Positions 12,383-24,503 of a stretch of DNA of 64,000 nt are shown here, piece by piece (position 1 is the stretch's first letter; every line of letters begins with the position of its first letter). Made by a program: the position numbers and the translations under genes. The stretch spans positions 40,785 to 104,784 of the forward strand of contig QVRM01003942.1 in the NCBI GenBank assembly GCA_003439945.1. The letters are read 5' to 3'. The DNA comes from Dermanyssus gallinae (taxonomy: Eukaryota > Arthropoda > Arachnida > Mesostigmata > Dermanyssidae). Below the pieces are notes generated by a model. It did no database searches, had not been told where the DNA came from, and worked only from the letters and a program-made list of their open reading frames with translations.

Positions 12383-13726
12383 TCACGGACATAATGATGC
12401 GTCGGTTGGAGTGCCGGGCCCATAGGTGTTAGGCATGAGCCGCGCAATGTTGTTGGCAATTTTGAGGGCCTTTTCCATTGCCCGGTGGAAGCGATAAGTG
12501 CCTCGGAGACCCCAATCAAGAAATACTCCGAGGTATCTTGCCGTGTTTACGATACGAATTTCCTCGTTATCAAGGTGTAGGTGAAGAGCGGGGCATTTCA
12601 TCCGACCCACCAGAAGAACTGCCTCGCTCTCGGCGAGGGCTAGAGCAAGCTATGCTTCTCGCATCCAGTACGCGACGTCGGCGATTGTCTCATTCGCACG
12701 CCTTTCCAGAAACTTCGGTGTCCGGGCCTGGACAGTGAGGACGAGGTCGTCGGCGTAGGCAAGGAGGTCGGTTCCGTGGGGAAGATCTCTCAGCTACAGC
12801 ACGTCCTCGTAGGCTGAGTTTCATAGCGGGGGGCCAAGTATAGAGCCTAAACGTAATTTTTTGGGGTTGAATAGTCCGGTCATGTAGGTAGTCAGATACG
12901 AGTTTAAGAAAATAAAACGGGTTTTTTTCTTGTGGAGGGTCTCGAGTATGACTCTCCGCGGGAGATTGTTAAAAGAGTTTTTGACGCCGAGTAAAACGGC
13001 CACGAAAAGATCGCATTTTCTTAGCGGAGATCTGCAGAGGAGCTCGACCTTCAATTGAATTCGCTGAATGGCGCTAATTTTCGGGCGCCGTTTCCGAAAT
13101 CCGTACTGCGAGTCGGATAGAAGGCCGTTTCCCTCCGCAAAGTCTCGGAGGCGTGCTTCCACGATGGATTCAAAACCTTTAGCCAAGTAGGGAGCCAAGT
13201 AGAGCCCTTTGGAATAAGAACGATATCTGCGACCGTCAATTCAGTAAGAAACGAATCCAAGCGAAACATCTCTGTTGCCGCAGCGGCCACCACTTTCGGG
13301 TATTCCTTTATCAGTTGCTAGGTTGCAGAAACGGGAATTCCGTGCAGGCGCGGTGCCTTTCCCGGTTTGAGGCGTTCCGATGCCTCGAGTACATCCTGCG
13401 GTGTTTCGGCCGAAGGAGATATCGGAGGGTCTCGTACTTCCTCTAGTGTTTGCGGTGTTTGTTTCGTCGATCAGTTCCCCAGTAAGGACGGTTGTGGAGA
13501 GGTCATCTGAGATGTCTTCGATTTGCTTATAAAACTCTTCCATTCTGCTGTTTGGTGAGCTATGGTAACTAAATATCATGATTATACATTGATCCACGAG
13601 TAGCATCTGCCTTCGTGCGGATGTCCGCTCTATGAGATCATAAATGGGTCGATTACAGTTCAGTTGCAGCAGCTTAATCGTAACTTTTGTTAAATTCGTC
13701 CCCGTCTTTTTCGTCATGTTTCGCAA
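12383..13726 (-). mobile_element. R1/jockey-like retrotransposon RT region, degraded
   Basis: Minus-strand pieces in the expected order: 13480-13293 gives EASERLKPGKG-like and a stretch before RT; 13293-13200 gives LTVADIVLIPKGS; 13198-12821 gives FESIVEARLRDF, SQYGFRKRRPKISAIQ and LFVAVLLGVKNSFNNLP, where the usual D-x-x-x-A-F-x-x-V palm motif has lost its Asp; 12610-12383 gives the thumb RIVNTARYLGVFLDWGL and ALKIANNIARLMPN. The YADD block is not found. Frame breaks and the altered palm make it inactive. The same family occurs at 7.4-8.8 kb. Confidence 0.65.
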
Positions 13727-14329
13727 AAATTACCACCTTTGTAGTTGTCAAGGGTTCGATTCGTCTTTTTCAGTTCCGTCTTCCGCGTAGCATTCCTTGT
13801 CTGCTTCGTTATGTATATTCAATATAAGCGAGAAAGGGGGAGTTTCCTTTCTCGTGTTCAGTCTTCTTATAACGTTTGGTCTTTTATAGGTGTCCTACCA
13901 CTCGCGGATGCGAAAAAAAGTCGCGTGTGTTGAGTGGAGTAGAGCTCATTAAGGGCTCGGAAAAAAACTTCAGTGTAATGGCTGCAGACGTGTTACAAAA
14001 TCCAACCGCCGCGACTTGTCGCCGAGCTGGGTCTGTCACACCGCACCTTTTCAAAGATACCGCATGAGTACGTTATGTATGCATGCTTACAATATTCAGT
14101 GAATAATACAAACCCGACGACCGTAGAAATCGTGGTGATTTCGTGGTTCAAACAGAGGAGTTGGAAGGATCCTGATTTTGCCTAAAGAAGCATGTTCTCA
14201 GAAGACTCACTTCAATCAGACTTAAATGGTGAACAAACGGAACTCCCGCATAGGGGCAACATAGCCTGGTATATTGACTCGTAACTAATCAGAACCAACC
14301 ACCAAAAATCACTTTAAGAGCATAAGGTG
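13727..14329. other. No gene recognised
   Basis: Between the 5' side of the R1-like remnant and a coding-like minus-strand stretch. It could hold the element's 5' untranslated sequence; nothing definite is seen. Confidence 0.3.
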
Positions 14330-15060
14330 ACTCACCATTAGATCATCAACATAAACCTTGTATTTCACTGATCCATCTATGACGAGCAGCTTCAGACCCC
14401 GGAAAAATATTGTGCCGTGATTTTTATGTTTGCTCTTCACTACGTTTAAGATGGGCCGAGAGCGAGAGCAACCGTTTTTAACATGAAATAGTTCATGACG
14501 AACTCTGTCAAAGAAGTCGTCAAGAGTAAGCTCGCTGTTTTTGGATGATCGGGTAAGTTTATTTGCGATTGGTTCGCGTCTTAGTTGGGCCTGTTGAACA
14601 GTCGACTATAGCCGTTGACTGCTGCGGCACTTTTGCGAGCTGATCAGTAAACAACAGGATAAACGTAGGTCTGTGTTGGTGTAACCGGTGCTGAGAAAAG
14701 GGCAGTTTTAAACTCGACAAAAAGACTTAAAAGGTTGACTAGATTCGTGTAGTGACCTTCCACATTCCTGGACGACTCATTTAGGTGTTCCAGTTTGTCC
14801 ATGCGAGTGTCGCTGCCATGCGCTCAAAGTTCGCTAAGTAGTAGTGTTGACGCACGGTCTTACGGTCCACGGCGAACCATGACTATGTTGAACATCACAT
14901 CAAAGTTGTTGGAGTCTATAGGGGAGTTCGTAACCACATATTGTAGTAGATCCCCCCGACTGGTGAGCACTTTGCTAAGATTTTTCAGAGATCGACCATA
15001 ATCCATTACGGATAAGCTTATCAGTTCCGCCGAAGACAGACTTTTTTCGGTTCATGTTTC
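14330..15060 (-). pseudogene. Unidentified coding-like stretch, two open blocks
   Basis: Two minus-strand blocks look protein-coding but belong to no family I recognise. Block one (about 15045-14873) reads SLKNLSKVLTSRGDLLQYVV and then DSNNFDVMFNIVMVRRG, and stops at a GTAAGA that could be a splice donor; the same frame, with two stops, later reads EGHYTNLVNLLSLFVEFKTA. Block two (about 14556-14330) is about 78 codons without a stop, reading LTLDDFFDRVRHELFHV and GLKLLVIDGSVKYKVYVDDL, and contains a GTGAGT near its end. Either this is part of a real spliced gene, or a decayed gene or element. Confidence 0.3.
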
Positions 15061-15186
15061 GTTTATAAAAAAAACAGTGTCATTGCATTCGTTATTGCAG
15101 CATATTTGCAGTATAAAAAGCATCTTATGCGGATTGTTTTTAAACAATTGAATATACACATGTTCTGTCCCGCGTCATGCCGTATC

Positions 15187-15190
<4 letters not shown>

Positions 15191-15218
<28 letters not shown>
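15191..15218. repeat. (TA)n microsatellite
   Basis: A pure TA array of about 14 units. Confidence 0.9.
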
Positions 15219-15221
<3 letters not shown>

Positions 15222-17439
15222 CTTGTAGTAAAATGATATTTTGATAGTCTATGCGCGAGACCTTTGCAGCAAATTGAGAGTGTATGTGCCAAACCTGGCT
15301 GAACTTTTGAAGTCCGGAAGGCATTACTGGCGTTTCTCTTTAAGTGTCTATGCAAACACTTAATGCGGTTACGCGTTTGTTTATTTGGCCATGAAGTCCT
15401 TTCAACATTTGAGCTGGTACAAACGCAACTAATCATTGTTGGGAAACGGCAGAAAGAGTGGGCCTCCTGCGTGCTCGACATACTCGCTGGAACTGTAAGG
15501 GTTGGGAGATTGTACGCAAAACAGCGCACAATGTGAACGTTTGTCAGCTCTCTCCTGACCGGATATCATTGTTCTTATGGTCATTGGCCTGTTCGTCATT
15601 TGCAACGTATAAGTCAATGTATAGAGTGATTTGATCCCACACGGGTGTCTAACTTTGGGCAAGCTATACATATATAGGGGGTAGGCTCGTGTTATGGTAC
15701 CTTGGCTACGGAGTTGTTCACGACGAAGCTTTTCCGCTGCCTATAAGAAGCCACGGCAGCTTTATAAGAACACATCCGGTCACTACCACGTCATGCACAA
15801 TGCGCTAAGTGGAGTTACATTTCGCAGTTAACTGCATGATTTCCCTCATATGATTTAGCCCGTTATAGTGGACCGTATACTCCATGGCTAGCTTGATCCG
15901 ATGAGAAGGTGTGTAAACGGATCCGCCTTCTAAGAATCTTACCTATTTATAGTTTGGTTTCTGATGGGTATCTGGTCTTAAAGCGCTTTTTCATATCTTT
16001 TTTGGAGATTTTTGCTCGGGTCGATCTCCATGGTCGCGTTAACTTTATTAAGGTAATCCATTAGTCATTTAGTCATTGTTTAATTATGGATGTAACTAAT
16101 AAGTCCGAGTTAAATAAGATTTACAGGTTCCCCACTTTTACGGTGGTTAGAACAATCGGCCCAATTTCCTTTTTAAGGGGCACCTTAGCCTTGAGAGCCA
16201 CCAAAATGAGTTAATTTGGTAACTAATATAATTAGTGCAAATGCGGTAATAAAAATACCCGCGATGGTTCGGGTTCAGTGGATGGTTCAACCAATATTCC
16301 ACCTGCGATGACCTTGCCTAGGGTGCGTTCAGCGCACTTTCTCAACTCTAAAATATCCTGCCTACACAAACGCTGACTTATGAATTCAAGAGATTATCAA
16401 GCTGCTAAGAAGTAACGAAAAGGATGCAAAATATCAAAGGGCGCTCGTCAAAAGCTTACAACGGAAGAGTGGATTTCTGTGTCGTGATGTGCCCGTCGTG
16501 ATCTTCTTGTTTAGCTATGTATTAAAAAAAAAAAATTACTTATCGAAGTGCACAAGTTCGTAGGCCACCGAGAGTTTGTCTCAAGTCTCAATCATGTCAG
16601 ACATGGTACTTAATATGAACAATTTCACTCCCCAGTGCATCGCTCGTTTCTGTCTCAGAAATGTGCATTCGAACCGCTACAAGCAGAAGGTCGGCTCAGT
16701 GCTTCAAACGTTATACGCTACACACGTCAGATCAAATAATACATTACATGTGTTGAAATTATATATATATATATATGTTCGTATTATATGCGTGTTGCAC
16801 TGTTCATCATATATAATTTACAAGGGTAGTATGCCCCCTGAGCAATCTTACACAACAAGTCAACAGGGCCTGGATATCACTTCTCTGTATATCTATTTTA
16901 AAGTTAGTTATTTATGATAACCTTACCCGTGATGATAATCTTAAAGTGCCAGTGTCGCGCCAAGAACAAACCCACAACTCGGGGACTCGAGTTGCTGGCC
17001 AATTCTGTCACTTCGTAGATGACGTCTAGATGTTATTAGATCCATATTCATGAATATTTATCAATGTTTAAATTCGTCAAAATATATATTTTGCCGAGAA
17101 AGTCTAATTTCGTTCTGCGTTGAATTATTGTGCCCAAAATTGGCTGGTACGACGAACTGGGGCGCGTCTTTACCGATGTACCTTGTGGATTTACCAATTT
17201 GTACAAGCTCCCTCCACATGCCACATTTCCTTTAGCCAATTCCACTATATGTAGTTTAACATAAACGATTGCGTACTCTCTCCCTTAATCTCTTAAACAG
17301 AACTCATGCTAATATTAGAAAGGACATTATTTACAAATATGTTTATTTCACTCAAATTGAGTGTAATATACAGTTTAAAATGTTCTTTATGAATCTCTAC
17401 CTTCTTCACGCTTCCGACGAAAGAAGTAGTGCAACAATT
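15219..17439. other. AT-rich DNA, no gene recognised
   Basis: No exon or element motif stands out. A short TA array lies at 16761-16776 and an A11 run at 16523-16534. Confidence 0.35.
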
Positions 17440-18165
17440 ATTGGTCCAGCGCTGTGCATTTCACTTCATGGTACTTGGCACACCTCTGCCGGCAGGTGCA
17501 CAACTCGAACATCTCGTGAAAGGCTGCGTTTGAACATACCATGGTAATGATAACCATGCACTATGTACCTGGTGTATACGTGGCGATTGTCAAATGCAGG
17601 ACCAGACCAAAGGTGCAAGGCATTGAAAACATCCCAACCACCGACCTCTCGTCCGGCCTGTTCGACTTTACTTTTCCACTCCGTAATAAAACATTCGTAA
17701 GGGTACTGTACGCTGCATTTTCAGCTTTAGTCGGATTGTTTCAGCAGCCGGTGGACAGCCTGACATGAGATACACAAAGCTGCTCCTTGGTCGGGTAGGC
17801 AAGCAAAGCACTCGCCTTATATATAATCAAAAACACCTTTCAAGCAGGTTAAAATTCAACTGTCAAAACCATACATCAGCCCCGGAACAATCTTAAGCAT
17901 GAAGTGCCTCACTGCTGAGAAAACGGACAGTTTTCGAATATTGCCTATTTCCCCGTAAAGAGAGATAAGTGCCTTCCGTATTGTTCCGTTTATATGCGCT
18001 GTGAACGTCGTTCCTGTATAATGAACCTGAAGGCCAAGAGAGAGTTAACAAGCTCCAATGCTTGGCCGCAGCAACGTATAACGTATCTGGCAGCGAATCG
18101 ACCTCCACACCTGAAAACACTTTAATATGCTTTACAAACGAAGCTACAACTTCTATGCGACGCAT
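17440..18165 (-). mobile_element. Retroelement fragment related to 7.4-8.0 kb
   Basis: Minus-strand translation in several frames repeats the order seen at 7964-7400: ECFACLPD-like sequence, an RLL-rich block, TEWKSKVEQAGREV-like sequence and a downstream block around 17560-17470 (YIVHGYHYHGMF). DNA of the two regions also agrees in the GTGCACACGTGCCGG/GGTGTATACGTGGCG part. Frames are broken throughout, so it is a relic. Confidence 0.45.
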
Positions 18166-18691
18166 TTGTCTAAAGCAATTAAGATGCTAATCTAGCATGT
18201 AAACGCTGTCACTTTTGAATAGTTTAAATCCTTACTCAATTGAGCCAAATAATTGTCATATTCATGCATAGTAAGGTTCGTTTGATGTGCCTGGAGAATG
18301 TAAAACATTTCATTTGTTTCTAATGTAAATGGTTCAAAACTCGCGTGTATGAGCGAAACCATCATCAGCTGCTTAAAAATGATTGAAGGTGTAAGAGAAG
18401 AAACGTATGCAAATAGGAGAGGGAGATTCGTGCACGTTTTGAATATGATCTGTGTGCATACTGCACAGGTCATGTGCTCGTATACATAAGTTGCAGATCG
18501 AGATTTTTGAACTGATCTTGGAGACACTTTGACATGCACATTTCAATAATCACAACACCGCGTACACTTTCAGCTAGCAGCGCACACGACGAGTTGTTCG
18601 AATGATATCAGCAAGGCTTCGGCGTTCCGTTCATTTTCTCGTTCAGGTTTACGAACGTATCGTAGTCGCTGCCAGGCCACGGCCTTAAGCC
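18166..18691. promoter_or_regulatory. 5' flank of the first MATH-like gene
   Basis: No separate gene is recognised. The last 70 bp share short blocks with the flank of the second paralogue (CCGTTCATTT then CGTTCA: 18629-18646 here, 28410-28430 there), so promoter or 5' untranslated sequence may have been duplicated with the gene. No TATA box can be assigned with confidence. Confidence 0.3.
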
Positions 18692-20831
18692 ATGAATCTT
18701 TATCAAATGGTAACCGGTGGTTTAGCGGAGATAAAGGCGGAACTCAAATCTGAGAGAAGTTTCCGCGAACAGTTGGCACAAAAGGTGGACACAATTAACC
18801 AGAACGTAACTGCGCTCCAGCAAAGAGTTTCAAACATGGAAGGCACCCTGGAAAAACCAGTCGTCATAAAGTGCATGATCGCACTGGTTGTGTGTCTGGC
18901 AGCAACGATGCTCGCCCTATCATTTGGAAAAGGTCCCTTTCGACGTATGAAGGAAAAAGAGGTTACCCCAAGGGACGTTGCCCCTCCAACGGTTACCCTA
19001 AACTACACGTTTAGTCTTCAGAGCAACTTAATTGACGAGATTCTTCAAAAGGTACAAGAGTTAGCACCAAGCCAGCTTAGTTCCACGGAATATTTGTTTT
19101 AATGTTAAAATAAATAGCTTAAAGTGGATTTAGAGAATGTAAGTTTCACTGAAACGCATGATCGGGCGAATTTGGCTGATTTAAATACGTATTGGTAGTA
19201 CTACATTGGCGATATTGATGCTTGGGTGCTGTATATATGCTGCCGCTTTAAGTGCCTATGACACAAAAGGGTGACATGTATATTAGATATACATGTCGAC
19301 TGACTAATAAATGAATTCGTTTATATATATTTATTATGTTTATACATGATTATTATAGCTGCGCTTGCGAAGTCTGACTCGTCTATTATTTTCATACTGC
19401 GCCAGCAGGATTTTTTACACTTACATTCCAATTTATAGATAACTTCATAGTACATATTTGGTTAATTTAAGCTTTGATTATATAGGTTACTGCAAAGCTT
19501 TTGTACCTAAGCGTCGCATTCGAAACGAAAGTGGATCAGGTGGAGAACAAGACTTCAGATAAAAATTTCTAGTGCGAAATATTTAGAATGTATCTAGCAC
19601 TTATGGACTGATCTCAAACGGCCGTGGGGTTTATTCAGAAAAGCCTGTGTGTTTGGGTCGTATCGCGGCAAGATGGTGCCTTGGTAATATTTTGCTGTGC
19701 CGTCAGACCATTTGGCAATATCTGTAATGTTGGAGTCTAGTCATCTTTAGTTATAGGTCTTTTAACAAATAATTAAAGGCGGTTGTACGCCCGTTGACGG
19801 CAGACGGACATAATCCTATATATTGGACACATTTAATAGCATAAACATTTAATAGTTCAGTTAGTAATAGTTTTTAGTCGCACGTTGTATTTCTCAAATG
19901 TAGGCCGATTGTAAAAGTGCCAAGTTATCTATCAATCAAACGTTTTGCTATATTCGATAGATACGCAATCGATTTCTCAGAACAAAAATATATGCTAGGT
20001 CGAAGAGAGCATCTGTGTTTCGAAAACATATGATTTTAACTTAAGGCATTTTTCCAACACCGTAGTATAGAAAATGAAATCGTTATATTCCATGGGTTTA
20101 TAACAGCTACACGTTAATGAGTTAAATTGGACTTTTTATATTGGTCTTTTCAATTTGCTATGCGTTCGGAAGCCGATTCACGAGTTTCGAGCTGAAAACA
20201 ACACACAACTGTGGTTAATTTCGATTCCATTCACTATCCTACAGGAAGCGACATACGTTACGTGAAACATAAATGTTGGGAATTACCAAGACAGCATATT
20301 TGCCGTTATTTACTTAATAACCAAGCATGATTTCTGCTTGTTAAAAAAACGATTTTCTTAGAGCGGAAATGGAAAAACAGCAGCCAACAGCATCAGCTAA
20401 TTATTCTGCGGAATTTAGTATTTGGCTAGCGGATTCCGATTCGAGCCAACAGATTGAAGGGGGGCTTTAACGTTTAGCTCGGACTAGATTTAGTGGCAAC
20501 TAATGCACCAGTAGTAACTGTTTTTTTTTTCCAGGTGACAACCGTGAGCTGGGAGCAAGATAGGCATTTCACTCTGTGGGATACTGCGTGGCACATAAAC
20601 GTAGTTATTAGTAAGTCGCCAAAGGACGAGACGCTTTCCTTTACACTCACGCCCAAACCTTACGGACCGCTCGCTGTATCTGTCTGCGATATAAAGGTAA
20701 ATCGCTATTAAGTAGTTGCGAGTTGTCGAGCAATCCCACCAATCCCGTTATGCAGCGTACTCATTTCCAGTACTCGAATTCAGACAAAAATAACGCATTT
20801 CCCAGTTTTAGCCGTTTTGCCGACGATGCAC

Positions 20832-20875
<44 letters not shown>

Positions 20876-20883
20876 ATATATAT

Positions 20884-20918
<35 letters not shown>

Positions 20919-20952
20919 TATATACTATATATATTATATATATATATAGATA

Positions 20953-20994
<42 letters not shown>

Positions 20995-21791
20995 GTGTGT
21001 GTGCATCATAGCTTATCTGATAGTTAGTGGTACGAGCATACCAAGCATGTCGCTTGTTATAAATTAAATAGGTGAAAAATAGTATTAGCCTTAGCCAAAT
21101 TAAAGCACATTTTTGGCCAACAACAACATAAAAGTATCTTTCTTTAAAATGTATTGATATATTTATATGCACGGACGTCATGACTTTTATTCAATTACTC
21201 ACATTGGTGATAGGGACACGGTTAAATAATATGGCTTTATACGCGAAACGGTTTGTGGACATGACCTCACTGCACGCAGTGGGTGTCGTAAACTCAGCAA
21301 AAATACTCTAGCCCGCACTGCAAACGCCGAATATCCCTTGTATAATATAGAGTAATGTCAACTTATCGGCCAAGCCTATGCTTCTGTTATCGCATGAGCG
21401 TTTAACAAAAATCATCAATTTTTAATATCACTATTGGTATTCCTCTATCTCTAAACTATGTAACCAACTAAACAGTAATTTTTGATTTGTGTCATTCTGA
21501 TTGACGAACGGGCGGATCGGTCGCCTTAGGTGGAGACCCTTGACAAATACGGTCCTGGTCATTCCAGAAAATAACAAGTTTCTGCCTGTTCTCACCAACG
21601 CTACCTGCTATAAAGGCGAACGTGCTCAAAAGCCCCGGTTGACCTCGGACACCTTCGAGTGGCTCTTCCGAGTGCGTCACCTGAAAGACCTCGGCTACCT
21701 CGATCACTTCATTTCTATTCAAGTTCATATTCGTCAGGGCCGCTACTCGAAAAGCTATATACAAACGTTGTGCAAACACTACCACGGTTGA
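18692..21791 (+). CDS. Membrane protein with coiled coil and MATH/TRAF-C-like domain, paralogue 1
   Basis: Three exons inferred from matching splice sites in the neighbour gene: 18692-19051, 20535-20696 and 21530-21791, all introns in phase 0. Exon 1 (120 codons) encodes a coiled coil (about 10-52, LAQKVDTINQNV region), one hydrophobic helix (about 61-78) and a stalk with an NYT sequon at 104. Exons 2 and 3 (about 140 residues) look like a MATH/TRAF-C fold: HFTLWDTAWHINV, LSFTLTPKPYGPL, LAVSVCDI, then FEWLFRVRHLKDLGYLDHF and ISIQVHIR. Three Cys are shared with the paralogue. Exon 3 carries one extra base in AAAA near 21578-21581, so it is either an assembly error or a pseudogene. MATH domains bind receptor tails or other peptides; function here is unknown. 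Domain call is by eye. Confidence 0.6.
19273..19297. repeat. Perfect 11-bp inverted repeat
   Basis: GACATGTATAT and its reverse complement flank a 3-base spacer in intron 1 of the first MATH-like gene. Confidence 0.7.
20535..20696 (+). CDS. Exon 2 of MATH-like paralogue 1
   Basis: The acceptor is a T10 run followed by CCAG, the donor AAG/GTAAAT. It is exactly 54 codons, the same as exon 2 of the paralogue at 30993-31154, and aligns with it without gaps (VTTVSWEQ versus VTTVNWEQ at the start, TPKPYGPLA versus RPKPYGPLA near the end). This equal length and high identity argue that the exon is or recently was under selection. Confidence 0.65.
20835..21004. repeat. Complex (TA)n array
   Basis: TA repeats broken by short ATAAAT, ATAATA and GTGTGT variants, in intron 2 of the first MATH-like gene. 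Confidence 0.9.
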
Positions 21792-22860
21792 CTCTGAACA
21801 CTATCAGCTATTTTGTGTATGCATGTCGGCATTTGTCCTCTTAGATCATCTCGTTACGTAGGAAAGTAAGGGCCTCGAAGCGTCACAAAAACGTTTTTTA
21901 CCCTCCGTTTGAGTGCATTGCGTTTATAGATTTCGTTCTAGGGCACAGTGACATGTTTCACGGAACAAATGTAGTTGTATATAATGTAAATAATTTATAA
22001 TGGCTTGATATGTGATGTGGTGTGGCAGCGAGAGTTCTGCCATATTTTTCGCACGTTTGGTCGCAGATGTAACGTAACCTAATAAAGGACTGGGTACCAT
22101 CCACTGTTACAGCCTCACGTGCTGCTAAATAGTACTTTTTATAAGGATGTGGAAACCTAGCGAAGTGACGGTTAGCAAAAAGGTTAAGCCTCTAAAAGTA
22201 CCGGCTATCCTCAGATTTAGTGCGGGTATGTTTGCTGAGAACTCAAAATGTGCGCGTTTTTTTATCTATTGACAAAACTGCTGTGTCACAGTATCTACGT
22301 GTTTTATAAAAAAGAAAAGAAAATTATGTTAGGAAATCATTTCAACAAGGCATGATGCTTTGGACCGCGTTCGAGCCTTTACACTTGTACTACTCTTTAG
22401 ACGCGAATTAAACAAGTGGTTTACAAAACCAAAGGTGTCTAAATCATTGCGTATACGACGTACATAACGTATAATGATGATCGCTGCTGTATTATATACT
22501 ATATTGTTGTATTATATTTATTATATGAACCGAATTATATTATGTGACCGTATTATAGGCATAGTCGTTATCTATTGTGTGAGCTTGTGATAGTGATGAC
22601 ATCTTTGTATTCATACAATTTACTATGTTGTTGCTAGATCAATGTTTATATTAGACGTGCTTATTGTATGCTATTTTCTAAACTAAAGTGTTATAGGGCG
22701 CCGTTCCGTCAATAAACAGCAATCTGAATCGTGATTGTTGCTAACCCGTTTGCCTGGATGTGTTAGAGACATTGGCGATGTTTCCCATTTGATAAATTAA
22801 GAACTAGCGAAGAAAGGGCACAAGATCGCGTAGTGGCGGAACATCTAGACATCTAGATCT
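21792..22860. other. 3' untranslated and intergenic DNA
   Basis: The first part matches the 3' flank of the second paralogue (GTTGTATATAATGTA here, GTTGTGTATAATGTA there), so the duplication extends past the stop codon. The remainder, after the polyadenylation signal at 22081, is AT-rich without a gene. Confidence 0.45.
22081..22086 (+). terminator. Polyadenylation signal of MATH-like paralogue 1
   Basis: AATAAA about 290 bases after the stop codon. The paralogue has AATAAAG in the corresponding place, about 133 bases after its stop. Confidence 0.5.
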
Positions 22861-22869
22861 CCATTCGCA

Positions 22870-23160
22870 CAAAACCTTTCGCACGAAATAGTGTGTGCAG
22901 GGCCTATATCTGCGCACTGCACACACATTATATAGGTGCGCAACTACCAGCACCATCTTGTGTGTTACACACTTGGACTTCATTAAGCCGGTGGCTGATG
23001 ACCTTGCTGCACATTCCGCTCGCCTTATTGCGCATATTAGATGTGTATTTATGCCAACTACAATGCGGTTCGGGCATACATCATTGGAAGACCATCTGGA
23101 ACGAATTGACTCCAAAAAGGCCCGCAAGTATTGTCCGGACGGAGGAAATACCAATCAGTA
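22870..23160 (+). mobile_element. Possible retroelement C-terminal fragment
   Basis: An 88-codon plus-strand frame reads FIKPVADDLAAHSARLIAHI and MRFGHTSLEDHLERIDSKKA. The second part recalls the R-x-G-H-x-x-L-x-x-x-L-x-R-I block near the end of retrotransposon RNase H regions. Without a stronger motif this remains a guess. Confidence 0.25.
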
Positions 23161-23199
23161 GAACTGACACCCGAAGACATTGAACCAGCATTGGGAAGC

Positions 23200-23256
23200 A
23201 TTCCTGCCGGACCATCCTGTTAAATTATGTCCTGCCGGGCCATCCTGTTAAATTAC
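23200..23256. repeat. Tandem duplication, about 28-bp unit
   Basis: TCCTGCCGGACCATCCTG and TCCTGCCGGGCCATCCTG, each followed by TTAAATTA, stand head to tail. Confidence 0.75.
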
Positions 23257-23499
23257 TAATTTTATAATATTAATGTTGAATACATCGCAATAGATCGGCG
23301 GCCCACCAGCAACAACATTGAGGGACTCACTCAGCTATTGAACCTTCTTTCTCGCCATCGGACGTCGCTCGTCTACCGAGAGATGTAGCTAAGGCTATTG
23401 AGAAACAGCAACAGCTACTGGAATCAACATATGCGTGATCATCCGACAGCAAAGAGGTCTCCTCTTATGTCAACAAGAGGATTATTATTGAGGGCTCAC

Positions 23500-23740
23500 T
23501 ATTAGCGATGGCTACACTGGGAAGATGGATCACTGTTGACAGAGGACACGAAAAAGCAGAAGTTTTATTAGAGCACTTGAATAATACCTATCCCACGAAA
23601 ATTGGAGTGAGACAAGGGCGTCTACCCGACACGATCTTCCCCATCACAAGACGCATCGGTTTATCAACCATGTGGATGCCTCATTTGAACAGCTTCTGAT
23701 ACATCTAAAGAACCTCAGGAACAAACTCAATGAAGGCATC
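23500..23740 (+). mobile_element. Possible Penelope-like RT fragment
   Basis: The plus strand reads HEKAEVLLEHLNNTYPTKI followed, with frame shifts, by a stretch with R-L-P and HKTHRFINHV. In Penelope-like elements a block of the form F-L-x-x-L-N-x-x-H-P-x-I is followed by L-P-F-L-D-V-x-I and Y-R-K-P-T-H-T; the first half fits, the second is too damaged to be sure. Confidence 0.3.
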
Positions 23741-23955
23741 CCGGACTTTAAAATGTAATGCGGAGGGGGACTTTGGAGTTCCGCTCAGCCTTGTTTTTCA
23801 AAGATTTCTAGAGGATAATCAATTGCCAAGAATGTTCAACAATATGCTTTGTTCGACGAATTCTTCCCCAAAACTGCCTGATGGCATGCATGATGCATTT
23901 TGCCTACGTCCATAGTCACCTGACTTACGCTGTAGAAGTTTATGGCTTAATATAG

Positions 23956-24363
23956 ATGCGTCTTATCAGGTCGCTTCACCGACTCCAAAAACGAGCACTG
24001 AGAGCAACTCTGGACCTCTGGATGCGAGATTCAGTGCAACCGCACTACAAAAATATTTGCATTTTGCCGTTCCCAAAACTTATAGAATACTGTCTCGTAG
24101 TTAAAATTAAGCGTATACTCCTTGGAGTGCATCCAAACTTATATGGTCTGGAAACATCAGCAACACCCATATCTACAAGGGGTAACGCATCAAACCTGCC
24201 TACTCTGTCACACGCCAACTCCAACCAGTCAAAGCTATCAATCAGAAACATTGGGGCCTCCTACTGGTACAAAGTGCCGGCCTCCGTTAGGCAGACCAAG
24301 TCCCTGCTCAAATTCAAATGCGATCTCAAAGAGCATTATCTTGAAACTTTGGTGTCTGGTTAA
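23956..24363 (+). mobile_element. Non-LTR RT C-terminal region (CR1/L2/RTE-like)
   Basis: An uninterrupted 135-codon frame. It reads LHRLQKRALRATLDLW, then LPFPKLIEYCLVVKI, STRGNASNLPTLS, SIRNIGASYWYKVPASVR and SLLKFKCDLKEHYL. The order Q-K-R-A-x-R, then TRN-like, then W-x-x-x-P-x-x-x-R and F-K-x-x-L-K is the conserved tail of CR1/L2/RTE-type proteins after the RT thumb. It ends in a stop at 24361-24363. The RT core upstream is missing; a minus-strand RT core of similar type lies 140 bp downstream. Confidence 0.65.
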
Positions 24364-24503
24364 AAGTGATATTAAAAATACAACTATGTTGCAATATATT
24401 GTAAATAGGTGAAAATGGCATATATAAATTATACATTGTTATTTCATAAAAGGGGCTCCGAACAAGCTATGTGCTTAATGGAGCTTGAAATTAATGTGTG
24501 CAA

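Noticed and set aside
18192..18539. Minus-strand 115-codon open frame before the MATH-like gene
   Set aside because: No family motif and ordinary AT-rich composition; kept only as possible flank sequence.
20817..21181. Open frames made of Tyr-Ile repeats in TA arrays
   Set aside because: They are translations of (TA)n microsatellites, seen at every array in the window, and have no coding value.
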